From NCBI RefSeq assembly GCF_009831625.1, contig NZ_WUUS01000010.1, forward strand, positions 62,001 to 126,000: 64,000 nt of DNA, written 5' to 3'. This DNA comes from Halobaculum saliterrae. Its GTDB lineage: Archaea; Halobacteriota; Halobacteria; Halobacteriales; Haloferacaceae. This document shows positions 34,542 to 43,617 of this stretch, one piece after another (the stretch's first letter is position 1; each line of letters opens with the position of its first letter). The notes beneath the pieces are model-generated. The model saw only the letters and a program-made list of their open reading frames with translations. It ran no database searches and was not told the origin of the DNA. Made by a program: the position numbers and the translations under genes.

Positions 34542-35546
34542 TCAGGCGACTCGCCGGACCCACGCGTCCGGGTCGTCGAGCTCCGCGTCGCTCGGGAGGT
34601 TCGCGGGTCGCTCCCACACAAGCGACGCGGTCCGGAGGTCGGTGCGGTCGGCGACGGTCGAGAAGAACGCCGCGCCGCGCTCGTACTGTCGACGCTTCAT
34701 CCCGAACCCCAGCAGCCGCTTGAACAGGTTCGTGATCGGGTCGCCCCCCTGTCGACGCGCGTCGAGCTTCTCGCGGAGGTCGTCGTACTCGTCGTCGAAC
34801 GCGCGGTCCATGAGCAGTTCGGCGTACCCCTCGACGGCCGTCATCGCCGTGTTGAGGTCTGCGAACGCGTCGATCGGACCGCTCCCGTCGCGACCGGGAC
34901 TGGCGAGTTCGAGCAGCGACGACTCGTCGGTCATCGACGCGATCCCCGACTCCAGTCGGTCCTCGAGATACCCCGGAAGCCACGCCGCCGCCGCGAACTC
35001 CGCGGCGTGGGCGACCTCGTGAAAGGCGATCCACCGACGGAATCGCGGGTAACCGACGTCCAACTCCACCGCGGCCTCGCGAATGTTCGGCCGGACAAAG
35101 TACAGCCCGTGATCGGTGGGGTCGGCATCCGCGAGCAACAGCGGGTCGTACTGCCCGAGGACGTTCCGCGCGAGAAACGCGACCGTCACGGCCATCGTCC
35201 CGGTGTTCAACGAACGGGCCACGCCCGGGACCCCGCCGCCGGTCACGGTGTCGTCCAGCGGGCGCAGCACACGCCGGAAGGTGTCGACGTTCGCGTCGAT
35301 CCAGTGATGGCGATGTTGTACCTCGATGCTCCCGGGGAGGTCGAACTCGACGCCGGAGGCCTCCCGGAGGCCGTCGCGGGCGGCCCGCACGTCGTCGGCG
35401 ATCGCCGCCCGTTCAGCCGGCTCCATCCGCAGGTCGCCGGGCTCACAGCCGCCCTTTGCGGCCTCCGCGACGGCGTCCCAGTCGATGACGCCGTCCGGGG
35501 GGTCCGCCGCGCCGGCGATCGCGCGAACGCTCCGCGAGAGATCCAT
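34542..35546 (-). CDS. DUF2342-type zinc metalloprotease
   Basis: 334 residues. The zinc site HEVAH lies in FRRWIAFHEVAHAAEF, with a possible further ligand Glu in the TAVEGYAELLMDRAF helix. This is the DUF2342 / 'coenzyme F420 biosynthesis associated' family of actinobacteria and haloarchaea, whose substrate is not known to me. It is probably a mostly helical cytosolic peptidase. Divergent from the flavoprotein gene across a 134-base gap. Confidence 0.85.
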   Translation of the reverse strand: MDLSRSVRAIAGAADPPDGVIDWDAVAEAAKGGCEPGDLRMEPAERAAIADDVRAARDGLREASGVEFDLPGSIEVQHRHHWIDANVDTFRRVLRPLDDTVTGGGVPGVARSLNTGTMAVTVAFLARNVLGQYDPLLLADADPTDHGLYFVRPNIREAAVELDVGYPRFRRWIAFHEVAHAAEFAAAAWLPGYLEDRLESGIASMTDESSLLELASPGRDGSGPIDAFADLNTAMTAVEGYAELLMDRAFDDEYDDLREKLDARRQGGDPITNLFKRLLGFGMKRRQYERGAAFFSTVADRTDLRTASLVWERPANLPSDAELDDPDAWVRRVA

Positions 35547-35650
35547 ACCGTGACTCGGCCGTCCGGCGGGATAGACCTTCCCCCGAGGCAGCGCGCCCCT
35601 GGTCGACCGACGCGGTATCCCGACCGGTCGTCCGGGTGTGCTTCGGGCGA

Positions 35651-35656
35651 TTTAAG
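35651..35656 (+). promoter_or_regulatory. TATA box of the geranylgeranyl-reductase-like gene
   Basis: TTTAAG, part of CGATTTAAGAG, centred 27 bases before the ATG at 35681. It sets that start over the one at 35636. Confidence 0.7.
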
Positions 35657-35680
35657 AGCGATCCGCGGTCCGATCGGGGC

Positions 35681-37075
35681 ATGCAACGAGTCGACGTCGC
35701 CATCGCCGGCGGCGGACCGGCGGGATCGGCCGCCGCCCACGCCGCCGCCTCCCGCGGGGCCGACGCCGTCGTCCTCGAGAAGGGCGTCCCCCGTGCGGAC
35801 CGGCAGGGGCTCGGCCCGGACTCGACGGACGCCGCGGGCATCCTCGACTACTGGGTCGACATCATGGGGATCCACCCCGACGAGTTCCCCGAGGGCGTCG
35901 TTCAGGACGAACTCGACCGCGCGGAGTTCGTGGGGCCGAACGAGGCCTGCACCCTCCGCTCGACCGGCATCGAGTCGAGCTACGACGGGTTCGGCTACAC
36001 CATGCACCGCGCGCGTTTCGACGACTTCATGCGCGATCGGGCGGAGGAGGCGGGAGCCGAGTACCGCGTCAAGGCGTCCGTGAAGGACGTGGAGACGGAC
36101 CTCTCGGCGGGCGTCGGCGGCGACGACCCCCGCCACGTGCTCTCGCTGGCCGGCGGCGACGAGGTCGGCGCGGACTTCCTCGTGCTCGCGGACGGCCCCC
36201 AGCGCACGGTGACGAACCGCGTGCTCGATCGCTTCCTGCCCGACGGGCGGAAGGCCTCCGAGCGCCTCGCGTCGACGGAGAACAACCACATCGCCTATCA
36301 GGAGTATCGGAGGTTCCCGCCGGAGGTGTACGACGAGGTCGACGGCGCGATCACGTTCTGGTGGGGCGTCATGCCCGGCCACACCGCCTATCCATGGGTG
36401 TTCCCGAACGCCGACCGTGTCTGTCGCGTCGGGCTGACGATGCCCATCGGGATGGACCTCGACGAGGTCGAAGACAGGGAGGAGTACGCGCTCATCCACG
36501 ATGACGACGAACGGATCCCCTCGGGGAAGGAGTACGTCCGCCGGATCTTGGAGCGCGAGTGGGGCGACGAGTACGACATCGAGGAGGACTTCCCGGTCGT
36601 CGAGGACGCCGGCAAGACGAACGGCACGGAGACGTACCCCATCTCCTCGACGAACCCGATCGAGAGCCCCGTCGACGCCGGGATCTGCGTGACCGGCGGC
36701 GCGATGGGCGCCACCAGCGCCTTCCACGAGGGCGGCGATCACGTCGCCGTTCGCACAGGCGCCATCGCGGGCGAACTGGCGGCCGAGGGCGACGTGTCCG
36801 CCTACAACGAGCGCTGGAAGGAGGCCATCGGCGACGAGTTGCTTCGCAACGTCGCGCTCGCGGAACTGTGCCGCGGATACGGCCCGGACGACTGGGACGA
36901 CACGTTCCGCATCGGCCGCGAGATGCTCGCCGACGACGGCGACCGCGGGATGTTCGAACGGAAGTTCGGCGCCGGCTGGGGCGCGGCGAAGCTCCTCCTG
37001 CGGTACCAGTGGATCAAGTGGCGGAACCGCGGCGGTCGGTACGTCCAGATGACCGAGGACGAGTACGCGTACTGA
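35681..37075 (+). CDS. Geranylgeranyl-reductase-type FAD oxidoreductase
   Basis: 464 residues. It starts with the FAD dinucleotide fold VDVAIAGGGPAGSAAAHAAA. The second FAD contact is TGGAMGATSAFHEGGDHVAVRTG, and FWWGVMPGHTAYPWVFPN lies in the substrate domain. The family hydrogenates the geranylgeranyl chains of archaeal membrane lipids or menaquinone side chains. The C-terminal extension ends YVQMTEDEYAY. Which lipid or quinone it acts on cannot be said. Confidence 0.85.
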   Translation: MQRVDVAIAGGGPAGSAAAHAAASRGADAVVLEKGVPRADRQGLGPDSTDAAGILDYWVDIMGIHPDEFPEGVVQDELDRAEFVGPNEACTLRSTGIESSYDGFGYTMHRARFDDFMRDRAEEAGAEYRVKASVKDVETDLSAGVGGDDPRHVLSLAGGDEVGADFLVLADGPQRTVTNRVLDRFLPDGRKASERLASTENNHIAYQEYRRFPPEVYDEVDGAITFWWGVMPGHTAYPWVFPNADRVCRVGLTMPIGMDLDEVEDREEYALIHDDDERIPSGKEYVRRILEREWGDEYDIEEDFPVVEDAGKTNGTETYPISSTNPIESPVDAGICVTGGAMGATSAFHEGGDHVAVRTGAIAGELAAEGDVSAYNERWKEAIGDELLRNVALAELCRGYGPDDWDDTFRIGREMLADDGDRGMFERKFGAGWGAAKLLLRYQWIKWRNRGGRYVQMTEDEYAY

Positions 37076-37143
37076 GTCGACGACGACGACGTCGCCCCCG
37101 CGGAGGGCGTCGCTGCCGCGTCCGTCGCGGCGACCGGATCCGC

Positions 37144-37416
37144 CTACATCCCCATGTCCGCCGCATCCTCCGGGACCGGGAGGTCGTGGACCGCGACGCC
37201 GAGCAGTTCCGCGACGTGGTCCAGAGCCATGTCGAAGCCGTAGTACCGCTCCAACTCGTCGCCGGCGGCGCCGCCGTCGCGCACCTTCAGCATCGCGTAC
37301 CCCTCGACGTTCTGCGCGATCGCCGCGCGGCGGCCGTCGCGCTCGACCGTCAGCAGTCGCTCGGTGTCGGTCTCCTCGTACGTCGCCGTGATGCCGTCGG
37401 CCTCGGCGCTGCTCAT
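37144..37416 (-). CDS. 90-residue protein of unknown function
   Basis: An acidic alpha/beta protein: strands in ITATYEETDTERLLTVERDGRRAAIAQNVEGYAMLKV, then a helix LERYYGFDMALDHVAELLGV and a tail DLPVPEDAADMGM. I recall such small proteins widely in haloarchaea but give no family name. No TATA box is visible in the usual place. It lies just downstream of the SRP RNA, in the same direction. Confidence 0.65.
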   Translation of the reverse strand: MSSAEADGITATYEETDTERLLTVERDGRRAAIAQNVEGYAMLKVRDGGAAGDELERYYGFDMALDHVAELLGVAVHDLPVPEDAADMGM

Positions 37417-37540
37417 ACGCGAACATGGGACGGCAGGTACTCGGCGGTTGCGGTCGCGACACGTCGGTCGCGGGACGGGTGGCCGAGTTCGGGCGCGGCG
37501 GTGCGGCCGCTCCGGGTGTGAAAGCGAGATGAATGGCGGA

Positions 37541-37845
37541 CGGACCGGAGTTGCCCGGGGGTTCCACCGTGGGGAATCCCGGTCGCTGACTCCGCCCCGC
37601 GGCCCGACGAGCGACGGACGTCCGGCGGTGGGCTGCTCGCTTCCGCGCCTGACCCGATTCCGCCGACGAACCGGGGGAGCGCACCCCTGCGGGTGCGTCC
37701 CGGCGGACCGTCGTCCCCGGCGGACGAGGCTTCCCCGTCAGCTTCCGAGGCCCGCGACGGGCGCCCCGGACGCCTCCGGCGTTCGGTCCCCGCTGAAGAC
37801 TCTATTGCGGGAGACGAGCAGGGCCTAACTGCCCGACCTAGTCCA
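37541..37845 (-). ncRNA. Signal recognition particle 7S RNA
   Basis: Read on the minus strand, this about 305-base stretch carries the universal SRP helix 8 core: GGTCAGG, then GGAAGC and AGCAG (plus-strand 37632-37655), as in bacterial 4.5S RNA. It also has an archaeal helix 6 hairpin with GGAAGCTGA near 37729-37747. The 5' end GGACTAGG can pair with CCGGTCC near the 3' end (helix 1), so ends are good to about 5 bases. Length matches haloarchaeal 7S RNA. It binds SRP19 and SRP54 and targets membrane proteins. Open frames across it are spurious. Confidence 0.93.
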
Positions 37846-37866
37846 CCCCGAGGTAGTTCGGTTCGA

Positions 37867-37872
37867 CTTAAG
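37867..37872 (-). promoter_or_regulatory. TATA box of the SRP RNA gene
   Basis: CTTAAG within GACTTAAGTCG on the minus strand, about 25 bases before the predicted RNA 5' end at 37845. Confidence 0.65.
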
Positions 37873-37922
37873 TCCCTTGCGGTACGGCGCTCCGGGAGGT
37901 CGACGGAATCGACTGCCGGCGG

Positions 37923-38336
37923 TCAGACGACCGCGTTGGCGAACGCCCCCGCGCTGAGCGGGACGAGCGCCGCGACGCCGACGACGAGCCAGCGGTGCCA
38001 GAGGATCCACGTCGCCGACTGCGGGAACGAGTAGAGGTTCTGCACGTCGACCGCCATCGCCCACGCGGTCGCGAGCGCCAGCAGGCCGACGCCGGCGACG
38101 AGGGCGATCCCCGCGACGGTGCTTGCGGGGCGACGCTCCTGTCGTCCCGACAGGAAGACCACGACGAGGAGCACGGCGAGGAACGCGACGCCGGCGGCAC
38201 CGACGGGTCCGGAGGAGTAGTAGACGCCCAGCCCCGTTCCGGCGTCTGCGATGAGAACGAGCGGTGCGGCCAACACGGACAGCAGCGCGAGGCAGGCGAC
38301 GACGCCCGCGACGGGCGCGGAGTCGGCGAGGTTCAT
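37923..38336 (-). CDS. Unknown four-helix membrane protein
   Basis: 137 residues with hydrophobic segments at about 9-29, 42-62, 73-92 and 112-134. One loop contains SGRQERRPAS and another QNLYSFPQSATWILWHRW. No family recognised. TTAAGT on the minus strand near 38361 fits the ATG at 38336. The gene ends 51 bases before the SRP RNA promoter. Confidence 0.72.
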   Translation of the reverse strand: MNLADSAPVAGVVACLALLSVLAAPLVLIADAGTGLGVYYSSGPVGAAGVAFLAVLLVVVFLSGRQERRPASTVAGIALVAGVGLLALATAWAMAVDVQNLYSFPQSATWILWHRWLVVGVAALVPLSAGAFANAVV

Positions 38337-38483
38337 ATGTCAGGATGAGCGTCCGGCGCGCACTTAACGTCCGGCGATCGGTCGTCTCGACGAACGGGAC
38401 GGGGAGGGCGTGCCGGTTCCACCGGGGGGAATCCGGATCGCCCGAAGGGGAACGCCGAAGTGCTCCCCCGCGGAGAGGCAGGT

Positions 38484-39641
38484 ATGGAAGACGTGGCAAT
38501 CATCGGCGCGTCCATGACCCGGTTCGGGCAGCGGGACGCGTGGATCCGCGAGCTGCTGGCTGAGGCCGGACAGGCGTGCCTCGAGGACGCCGGGATGTCG
38601 GCAGACGCCGTCGACCATCTGTACGTCTCGAACATGGCCAGCGGCGAGTTCGAGGGACAGACGGGCGTCCCGAACGCGCTCGCACACGACCTGCAGGCGG
38701 TGCCCGCGTACACGGCCCGCATCGACCAGACCTCCTCCTCGGGCGGCGCGGGCATCTACGCGGCCTGGCAGTCGGTCGCATCCGGCGCCTCCGAGGTGAC
38801 GCTGCTCGTCGGCGGCGAGAAGATGACCCACCGCACGACCGCGGAGGCGACCGACGTGATCGCCTCGCTCACGCACCCCTGCGAGTACAAACACGGGCTC
38901 ACGCTCCCGAGCTTCGCGGGCCTCACCGCGCGCCTGTACCTCGACACCTACGACGCCCCGCGTGAGAGCCTCGGGAAGGTGGCCGTCAAGAACCACAGGA
39001 ACGGCGTCGACAACCCGCACGCACAGTTCCGCAAGGAGGTCGATCTGGAGACGGTACTCGACTCGCCGATCGTCGCCGACCCCCTACGGCTGTACGACTT
39101 CTGTCCGATCACCGACGGCTCGGCGGCGCTGTTGTTCTGTCCGGTCTCCGTCGCCGAGGAGCACGCCGACGAGTACGTCCGCGTCTCGGGCATCGGGGGC
39201 GCGACGGACACGCACGTCGTCCACGAGCGCGCGGACCCGACGACCATGCGCGGCGTCGTCGAATCCAGCGACCGCGCCTACGAGATGGCCGACCTGTCGC
39301 CCGACGACGTGGACGTGGCCGAACTGCACGACATGTTCACGATCCTCGAGTTCCTCCAGTTCGAGGACCTCGGCTTCGCCGAGAAGGGCGAGGGGTGGAG
39401 GGCGATCGAGTCGGGGCGCACCGAGCGCGACGGCGAGCTCCCGATCAACACCTCCGGCGGGCTGAAGTCGAAGGGACATCCGCTCGGCGCCTCCGGCGTC
39501 GCCCAGGCGTACGAGATCGTCCAGCAGCTCCGCGGCGACGCGGGGAAACGGCAGGTCGACGCCGACGTGGGACTCGCGTGCAACGTGGGCGGGTTCGGGA
39601 ACTGCGTAACCACCGCGATCCTCGAGGGGGTGGACGCATGA
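38484..39641 (+). CDS. Thiolase-family protein lacking the nucleophilic cysteine
   Basis: 385 residues of the archaeal thiolase/SCP-x type. The C-terminal catalytic elements are intact: NTSGGLKSKGHPLGASG (His) and ACNVGGFGNC (Cys). At the acyl-accepting position the usual xCxSGG reads TSSSGG, so the Cys is replaced by Ser84. The thiolase reaction by the normal mechanism is therefore doubtful. Its stop overlaps the start of the OB-fold partner, the standard archaeal thiolase/DUF35 pairing. It may serve in acyl-CoA chemistry or as a scaffold, as thiolase does in HMG-CoA synthase complexes. Confidence 0.88.
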   Translation: MEDVAIIGASMTRFGQRDAWIRELLAEAGQACLEDAGMSADAVDHLYVSNMASGEFEGQTGVPNALAHDLQAVPAYTARIDQTSSSGGAGIYAAWQSVASGASEVTLLVGGEKMTHRTTAEATDVIASLTHPCEYKHGLTLPSFAGLTARLYLDTYDAPRESLGKVAVKNHRNGVDNPHAQFRKEVDLETVLDSPIVADPLRLYDFCPITDGSAALLFCPVSVAEEHADEYVRVSGIGGATDTHVVHERADPTTMRGVVESSDRAYEMADLSPDDVDVAELHDMFTILEFLQFEDLGFAEKGEGWRAIESGRTERDGELPINTSGGLKSKGHPLGASGVAQAYEIVQQLRGDAGKRQVDADVGLACNVGGFGNCVTTAILEGVDA

Positions 39642-40075
39642 GCGACGAGCGCGCGGACGAGCGGAGCGAGTCCACGAACGGAGCAGGGGGCGAACCGACC
39701 CGCGACGACGCGCCCGCCTTCGAGGCCGCCCGCTACCCGGACGGCTCGATCACCTATCCCGCCCACCCGGTCGGGCCGGACGGCGAGGCGCCTGTCGGGA
39801 CGGTCGACCTGAACGAGCACACCGCCGAGGTGATCACGTGGACCACGTCGACGGCGACGCCGCCCGGCGTGCGCGAGCCGAACCACGTCGCGATCGTCGA
39901 GTTCGACGTGGACGGCGAACCCGTGCGCGCGATCGGACAGGTCACGACGGGAGACGTCGACATCGGCGACGAGGTCGAGCCGGTGTACTGCGATCAGCTC
40001 CGCGATCCGGCGGCCGGGATCCGTGAACCTGCCAGCCAGGAGTGGGACGGGTTCCGGTTCCGACCCGTCGAGTGA
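39638..40075 (+). CDS. OB-fold (DUF35-like) thiolase partner
   Basis: 145 residues; ATGA overlap with the thiolase and a strong GAGGGGGTGG just upstream. The sequence PVGTVDLNEHTAEVITWTTSTATPPGVREPNHVAIVEFDVDGEPVRAIGQVT is the OB-fold half of DUF35 proteins, which bind acyl-CoA for archaeal thiolases. The rubredoxin-like zinc ribbon normally before it has no CxxC here, so the metal site is lost. N-terminal about 30 residues are acidic and disordered. Confidence 0.82.
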   Translation: MSDERADERSESTNGAGGEPTRDDAPAFEAARYPDGSITYPAHPVGPDGEAPVGTVDLNEHTAEVITWTTSTATPPGVREPNHVAIVEFDVDGEPVRAIGQVTTGDVDIGDEVEPVYCDQLRDPAAGIREPASQEWDGFRFRPVE

Positions 40076-40244
40076 TCGGGCCATGAGGGCCGCCCCGGGA
40101 GCGACAGCGAGAACGGCGTCTCCGGCGGAACCGGGGTCGTCCTCGCGGGGGTCGCCGGTGGCGCGATCGGGTCCTCCGTGAACCGCCGATATCGGAGCGG
40201 AGACGCGACCTGATCACGGGGTCGCGAGAAGGGGTCCTACGAGT

Positions 40245-41261
40245 TCAGTCGCGATCCTTCTGGCCGTCGCTGTCGTCCTCGTCGGCGGCATCGGCGCCGT
40301 TGCCGTTGTCGTCGCCGTCGACCGAGTTCTCGTCGCGGCCGTCAGCGTCGGCGTCGGCGGCATCCGCCGCGCGGTCGTCGGCGTCGTCCCGGAGCTCGCG
40401 TTTGATCGACTCCAGTTCGGAGTCGACGTCGACCTCCGGATGCGGGTCGCCCCCGTCGGCGTCGTTCGTGTCGTTGTCGGCGTCGCCGGAGTCACCTTCG
40501 GACGCGTCGTCGCCGTCGTCACCCGACTCGTCCGGGTCCCCGACCTCGATGGTGACCGGGCCGTCGTCGTGGCCGTGATCCGTTCGAGGTTCGCGGTCAG
40601 CCCGAGGTCCGCGGCCCGCCCGGCGCTCGCGGTCGCGCTCGCGGTCGACGACCTCCCGCGACTCGCGGACGCGGCGCTCCAGTTCGGCGCTCAACTCGCG
40701 CGCGTCGGCGACGAGGTCGCGGCTTCCCTCGTCCTCTGGGAGGTCCGCCTCCGAGAGCGTCTCGCGGAGGCGCTCCAGCGCGTCCGACGCGTCGGTGGCC
40801 GCACGGTCGGTCGCGGCGGTGACGCCCTCGCCCAGCGCGTCAGAGAACACCGACCGGGCGAGGCCGCGAGCGTCCCGACGGGTGCGGCGCGAACCGCGTC
40901 CGCGACGCCGGTCGGCGGGCGCCTCGCCGGGCGCAGCGAGGTCGATGACTCCGCGGAGGAGTTCGAGCGTCTCGATCGTCGCCTCGAGGACGGCCACGAC
41001 CGTCGGGATGGTGTAGTCGCTCGTGAAACGGAACAGCTCCCCCGGCGCCGGCGGACGAGGGGGACTGCGACCGCGCCCGCGCCGGTCCCAGCGATCCGCG
41101 GCTGGCCGTCGATCGCGATCGCCCGCGGCTCGGTCGTCGCGGTCGTCCGCACGCTCGTGCTCGCGGAGTTCCGCACGGAGGTCCGACAGCGTCGTCTCCA
41201 ACTCGGAGACGAGCGCCGCGAGCTCCTCGGCGTCGTCCGGGTCGCGGGAGGGATCGCTCAT
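40245..41261 (-). CDS. Unknown charged coiled-coil protein
   Basis: 338 residues. A short coiled coil (about 8-40) and a basic Arg/Pro-rich stretch (about 45-72) precede the only well-ordered looking part, about 73-175, with GELFRFTSDYTIPTVVAVLEATIETLELLRGVIDLA. A second coiled coil (about 175-215) and a very acidic Asp-rich tail of over 100 residues follow. No enzymatic motif. A haloarchaea-specific protein, possibly membrane- or envelope-associated (guess). Confidence 0.7.
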   Translation of the reverse strand: MSDPSRDPDDAEELAALVSELETTLSDLRAELREHERADDRDDRAAGDRDRRPAADRWDRRGRGRSPPRPPAPGELFRFTSDYTIPTVVAVLEATIETLELLRGVIDLAAPGEAPADRRRGRGSRRTRRDARGLARSVFSDALGEGVTAATDRAATDASDALERLRETLSEADLPEDEGSRDLVADARELSAELERRVRESREVVDRERDRERRAGRGPRADREPRTDHGHDDGPVTIEVGDPDESGDDGDDASEGDSGDADNDTNDADGGDPHPEVDVDSELESIKRELRDDADDRAADAADADADGRDENSVDGDDNGNGADAADEDDSDGQKDRD

Positions 41262-41340
41262 GAGGTGGAGGTTGAGCGCGTGCCGTGAAAAGCGTTCACT
41301 CGGTCGACTGATCCGGGGGTGGACGGGACGGGTGGATCAG

Positions 41341-42438
41341 TCAGCGCGGTTTCGCGCGGCGGTACTGCACGGGCCACTCGACATCCTCACCGAGTTCGTT
41401 CGCCGCGTGCAGCGGCCAGTACGGCGAGCGGAGGAACTCCCGGGCCATGAGCACCGCGTCGGCGCGATCGTTCGCGACGATCTCCTCGGCCTGCGTCGGC
41501 TCGGTGATGCCGCCGACCGAGGCGACGGCCATGTCGGCGCCGACCTCCTCGACGTGCTCGCGGATCGTCTCCGCGTACGGGAGCTGGTAGCTCGGCCCGG
41601 CGTACGGCACCTCCTGTGCCGGCGAGATGCCGCCCGAACTCACGTCGAGGAGATCGGCGCCGGCCTCTGCCAGCAGCGGGGCGAGCCGCGCCGACTGCTC
41701 CACGTCCCACGACTCGCGGTCGTCGATCCAGTCGGTCGCGGAGATACGCACGAACACCGGCTTGTCGTCGGGCCACACCTCACGGACGACCTCGGTCACC
41801 TCGCGCACGAGCCGGGTCCGGTTCTCGAAGGAGCCGCCGTACTCGTCGTCGCGGTCGTTGGCGACCGGCGAGAGGAACTCGTGCAGCAGATAGCCGTGGG
41901 CGGCGTGCACCTCCGCGACCTCGAAGCCGGCGTCGAGCGCGCGCTCGGCGGCCGCGGCGAAGTCGTCGATCACGCCGTCTATCTCCGTAACGGAGAGGCC
42001 GTTCGTCGGGTGTTCGTCGCCGTCGCGTGGGTACGGGCCCGACGGCGCGTCGACCTCCCAGCCGCCCTCGTCGAGGGGAACGGGGTCGCCGCCGTCCCAG
42101 GGACGGTGCGTCGACGCCTTCCGACCGGCGTGCGCCAGCTGGATCGCGGGCACGGATCCCTGTCCACGGACGAACTCGGCGATCCCGGCCCACTCGTCCG
42201 CCTGCTCGTCGGTCCAGATGCCCACGTCGTTTGGCGTGATCCGACCCTCCGGCGAGACCGCGGTCGCCTCGGCCATCACCAGCCCGGCGCCGCCGACGGC
42301 CCGAGAGCCGAGATGGACGAGGTGCCAGTCGGTCGGGACGCCCTCGGTCGCGGAGTACTGACACATGGGCGAGACGAACACGCGGTTGGGGATCTCGGTG
42401 TCCCGCAGCGTGAGCGGCGAGAACAGGTGGTCGACCAT
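41341..42438 (-). CDS. Old yellow enzyme family NADH:flavin oxidoreductase
   Basis: A 365-residue FMN TIM barrel of the YqjM class. It begins LFSPLTLRDTEIPNRVFVSPMCQYSA, where the Cys is typical of YqjM, and has IQLAHAGRKA, VHAAHGYLLHEFLSP and ASVGGIT. It likely reduces activated C=C bonds of enals or enones, in stress or catabolic roles. The ATG at 42438 is favoured over an upstream one at 42495, with CGTTTGTA on the minus strand about 25 bases away. Confidence 0.93.
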   Translation of the reverse strand: MVDHLFSPLTLRDTEIPNRVFVSPMCQYSATEGVPTDWHLVHLGSRAVGGAGLVMAEATAVSPEGRITPNDVGIWTDEQADEWAGIAEFVRGQGSVPAIQLAHAGRKASTHRPWDGGDPVPLDEGGWEVDAPSGPYPRDGDEHPTNGLSVTEIDGVIDDFAAAAERALDAGFEVAEVHAAHGYLLHEFLSPVANDRDDEYGGSFENRTRLVREVTEVVREVWPDDKPVFVRISATDWIDDRESWDVEQSARLAPLLAEAGADLLDVSSGGISPAQEVPYAGPSYQLPYAETIREHVEEVGADMAVASVGGITEPTQAEEIVANDRADAVLMAREFLRSPYWPLHAANELGEDVEWPVQYRRAKPR

Positions 42439-42663
42439 GTCCACGGTACAGCCGCGTCGGTACAAACGGCTGGCGACGACAGAGGGGATTGCCACTTTCG
42501 GCGAGCGACGGGAGCACGAGCCGTCGACGCCGGCGTCGGTCTCGACCGAGGAGTCGCGGGCGTCGACGACCGCGGCCGGAGAGTCGCCGCCGCCGATGAT
42601 CCCGACGCCGTCCGGGCTTCCGGTTCCCTCGATTTTTCAATCGCGGTCGGTCTCTGAGGGGCC

Positions 42664-43503
42664 ATGGGACTCTCCACGGACGAGATCATGCAGATCAGCC
42701 TCGACCTCGTCGACTGGGACGATACGCCGGCCGACAGCACCGTCTACGTCCCCGGCGAGGACATCGAGACCGCGCTCGTGGGCATCGACCTCGAGTCGCC
42801 GGAGATCCAGTTGGCCCACGATCAGGACTACGATCTGGCGCTTGCGCACCATCCGACGGGGATGTCCGCCCGCCTCGACTTCCCGCAGGTGCTCGACACA
42901 CAGGTGGAGTTCATGACGGATCACGGCGTCCCGGAGGAGGTCGCCGAGGAGGCCGTCGCCGACCTCCGATCGCGAATGGACCACGGCGGTCACTCCAGCA
43001 ACTACCGCCACGATCCGAGCGTCGCAGAACTGCTCGACCAGCCGTACCTCAACACGCACCTCGCGCCCGACGAGTACGGCCGGCGCGTCTTCCGGGAGGT
43101 CGCCGACGGGTTGGCCGACGACGCGACCGCCGGCGACTTCGTCGACGCACTGGGCGAGATCCCCGAACTCGACGCCGCCGAGACCGACGTACTGCTCCGC
43201 CTCGGCGACCGGGAGAACGATCTGGGGGAGGTGGCAGTCCACCACGCCGCGGGAACGAACGGCGGCGCGTCCGTCGCCCGCGCGTACTTCGAGCACGGCG
43301 TCGATACCGTCCTCTACATCCACGTCGGCGCCGGCGACACGGACGAGTTGCGCGAGGAGTTCGCCGGCGAGGCGAAGAACCTCGTGGTCACCGGGCACAT
43401 CGCCAGCGACGCGATCGGCATGAACGCGGTGATCGACGCGCTGGAGGAGCGCGGCGTCGAGTGCGACACGATCTCCGGGTGCGGAATCGGTCACGGGGAG
43501 TGA
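42664..43503 (+). CDS. Nif3-like dinuclear metal center protein (DUF34)
   Basis: 279 residues. ALAHHPTGM gives the two adjacent metal-binding His of the Nif3/DUF34 fold, and NLVVTGHIASDAIGMNAV gives the C-terminal His. The Glu usually found four residues after that His appears as Ala or Ile here, so the metal site may differ. Family members have been tied to GTP cyclohydrolase I-like and NAD-related reactions, but no firm function is known. CGATTTTTCAATCG about 27 bases upstream contains the TATA box. Confidence 0.82.
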   Translation: MGLSTDEIMQISLDLVDWDDTPADSTVYVPGEDIETALVGIDLESPEIQLAHDQDYDLALAHHPTGMSARLDFPQVLDTQVEFMTDHGVPEEVAEEAVADLRSRMDHGGHSSNYRHDPSVAELLDQPYLNTHLAPDEYGRRVFREVADGLADDATAGDFVDALGEIPELDAAETDVLLRLGDRENDLGEVAVHHAAGTNGGASVARAYFEHGVDTVLYIHVGAGDTDELREEFAGEAKNLVVTGHIASDAIGMNAVIDALEERGVECDTISGCGIGHGE

Positions 43504-43551
43504 CCCGTACGGCGGATCGCGGGCGCGATACGCGGTGGTCGTCACGGATCG

Positions 43552-43580
43552 TTTAGGCCGGCCTACCGTTTAGGGCTACC
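43552..43580. promoter_or_regulatory. Palindromic operator plus half-repeat upstream of a small gene
   Basis: TAGGCCGGCCTA (43554-43565) is a perfect 12-bp palindrome inside TTTAGG...CCTACC. A second TTTAGGGCTACC follows at 43569-43580, a 17-base direct repeat. The TATA box begins 7 bases later. The shape recalls DtxR/IdeR-type metal-regulator boxes (TTAGG...CCTAA). Confidence 0.5.
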
Positions 43581-43586
43581 AAAACC

Positions 43587-43591
43587 TATAT
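43587..43591 (+). promoter_or_regulatory. TATA box of the 57-residue protein gene
   Basis: TATAT within ACCTATATGC, centred 29 bases before the ATG at 43618. Confidence 0.65.
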
Positions 43592-43617
43592 GCCCTCGGG
43601 GGCGCGAGACACCTGTA

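Noticed and set aside
37364..38034. Plus-strand open frames of 154 and 113 residues
   Set aside because: They cross the SRP RNA and its promoter and have low-complexity, Arg/Pro/Gly-rich translations with no family resemblance.
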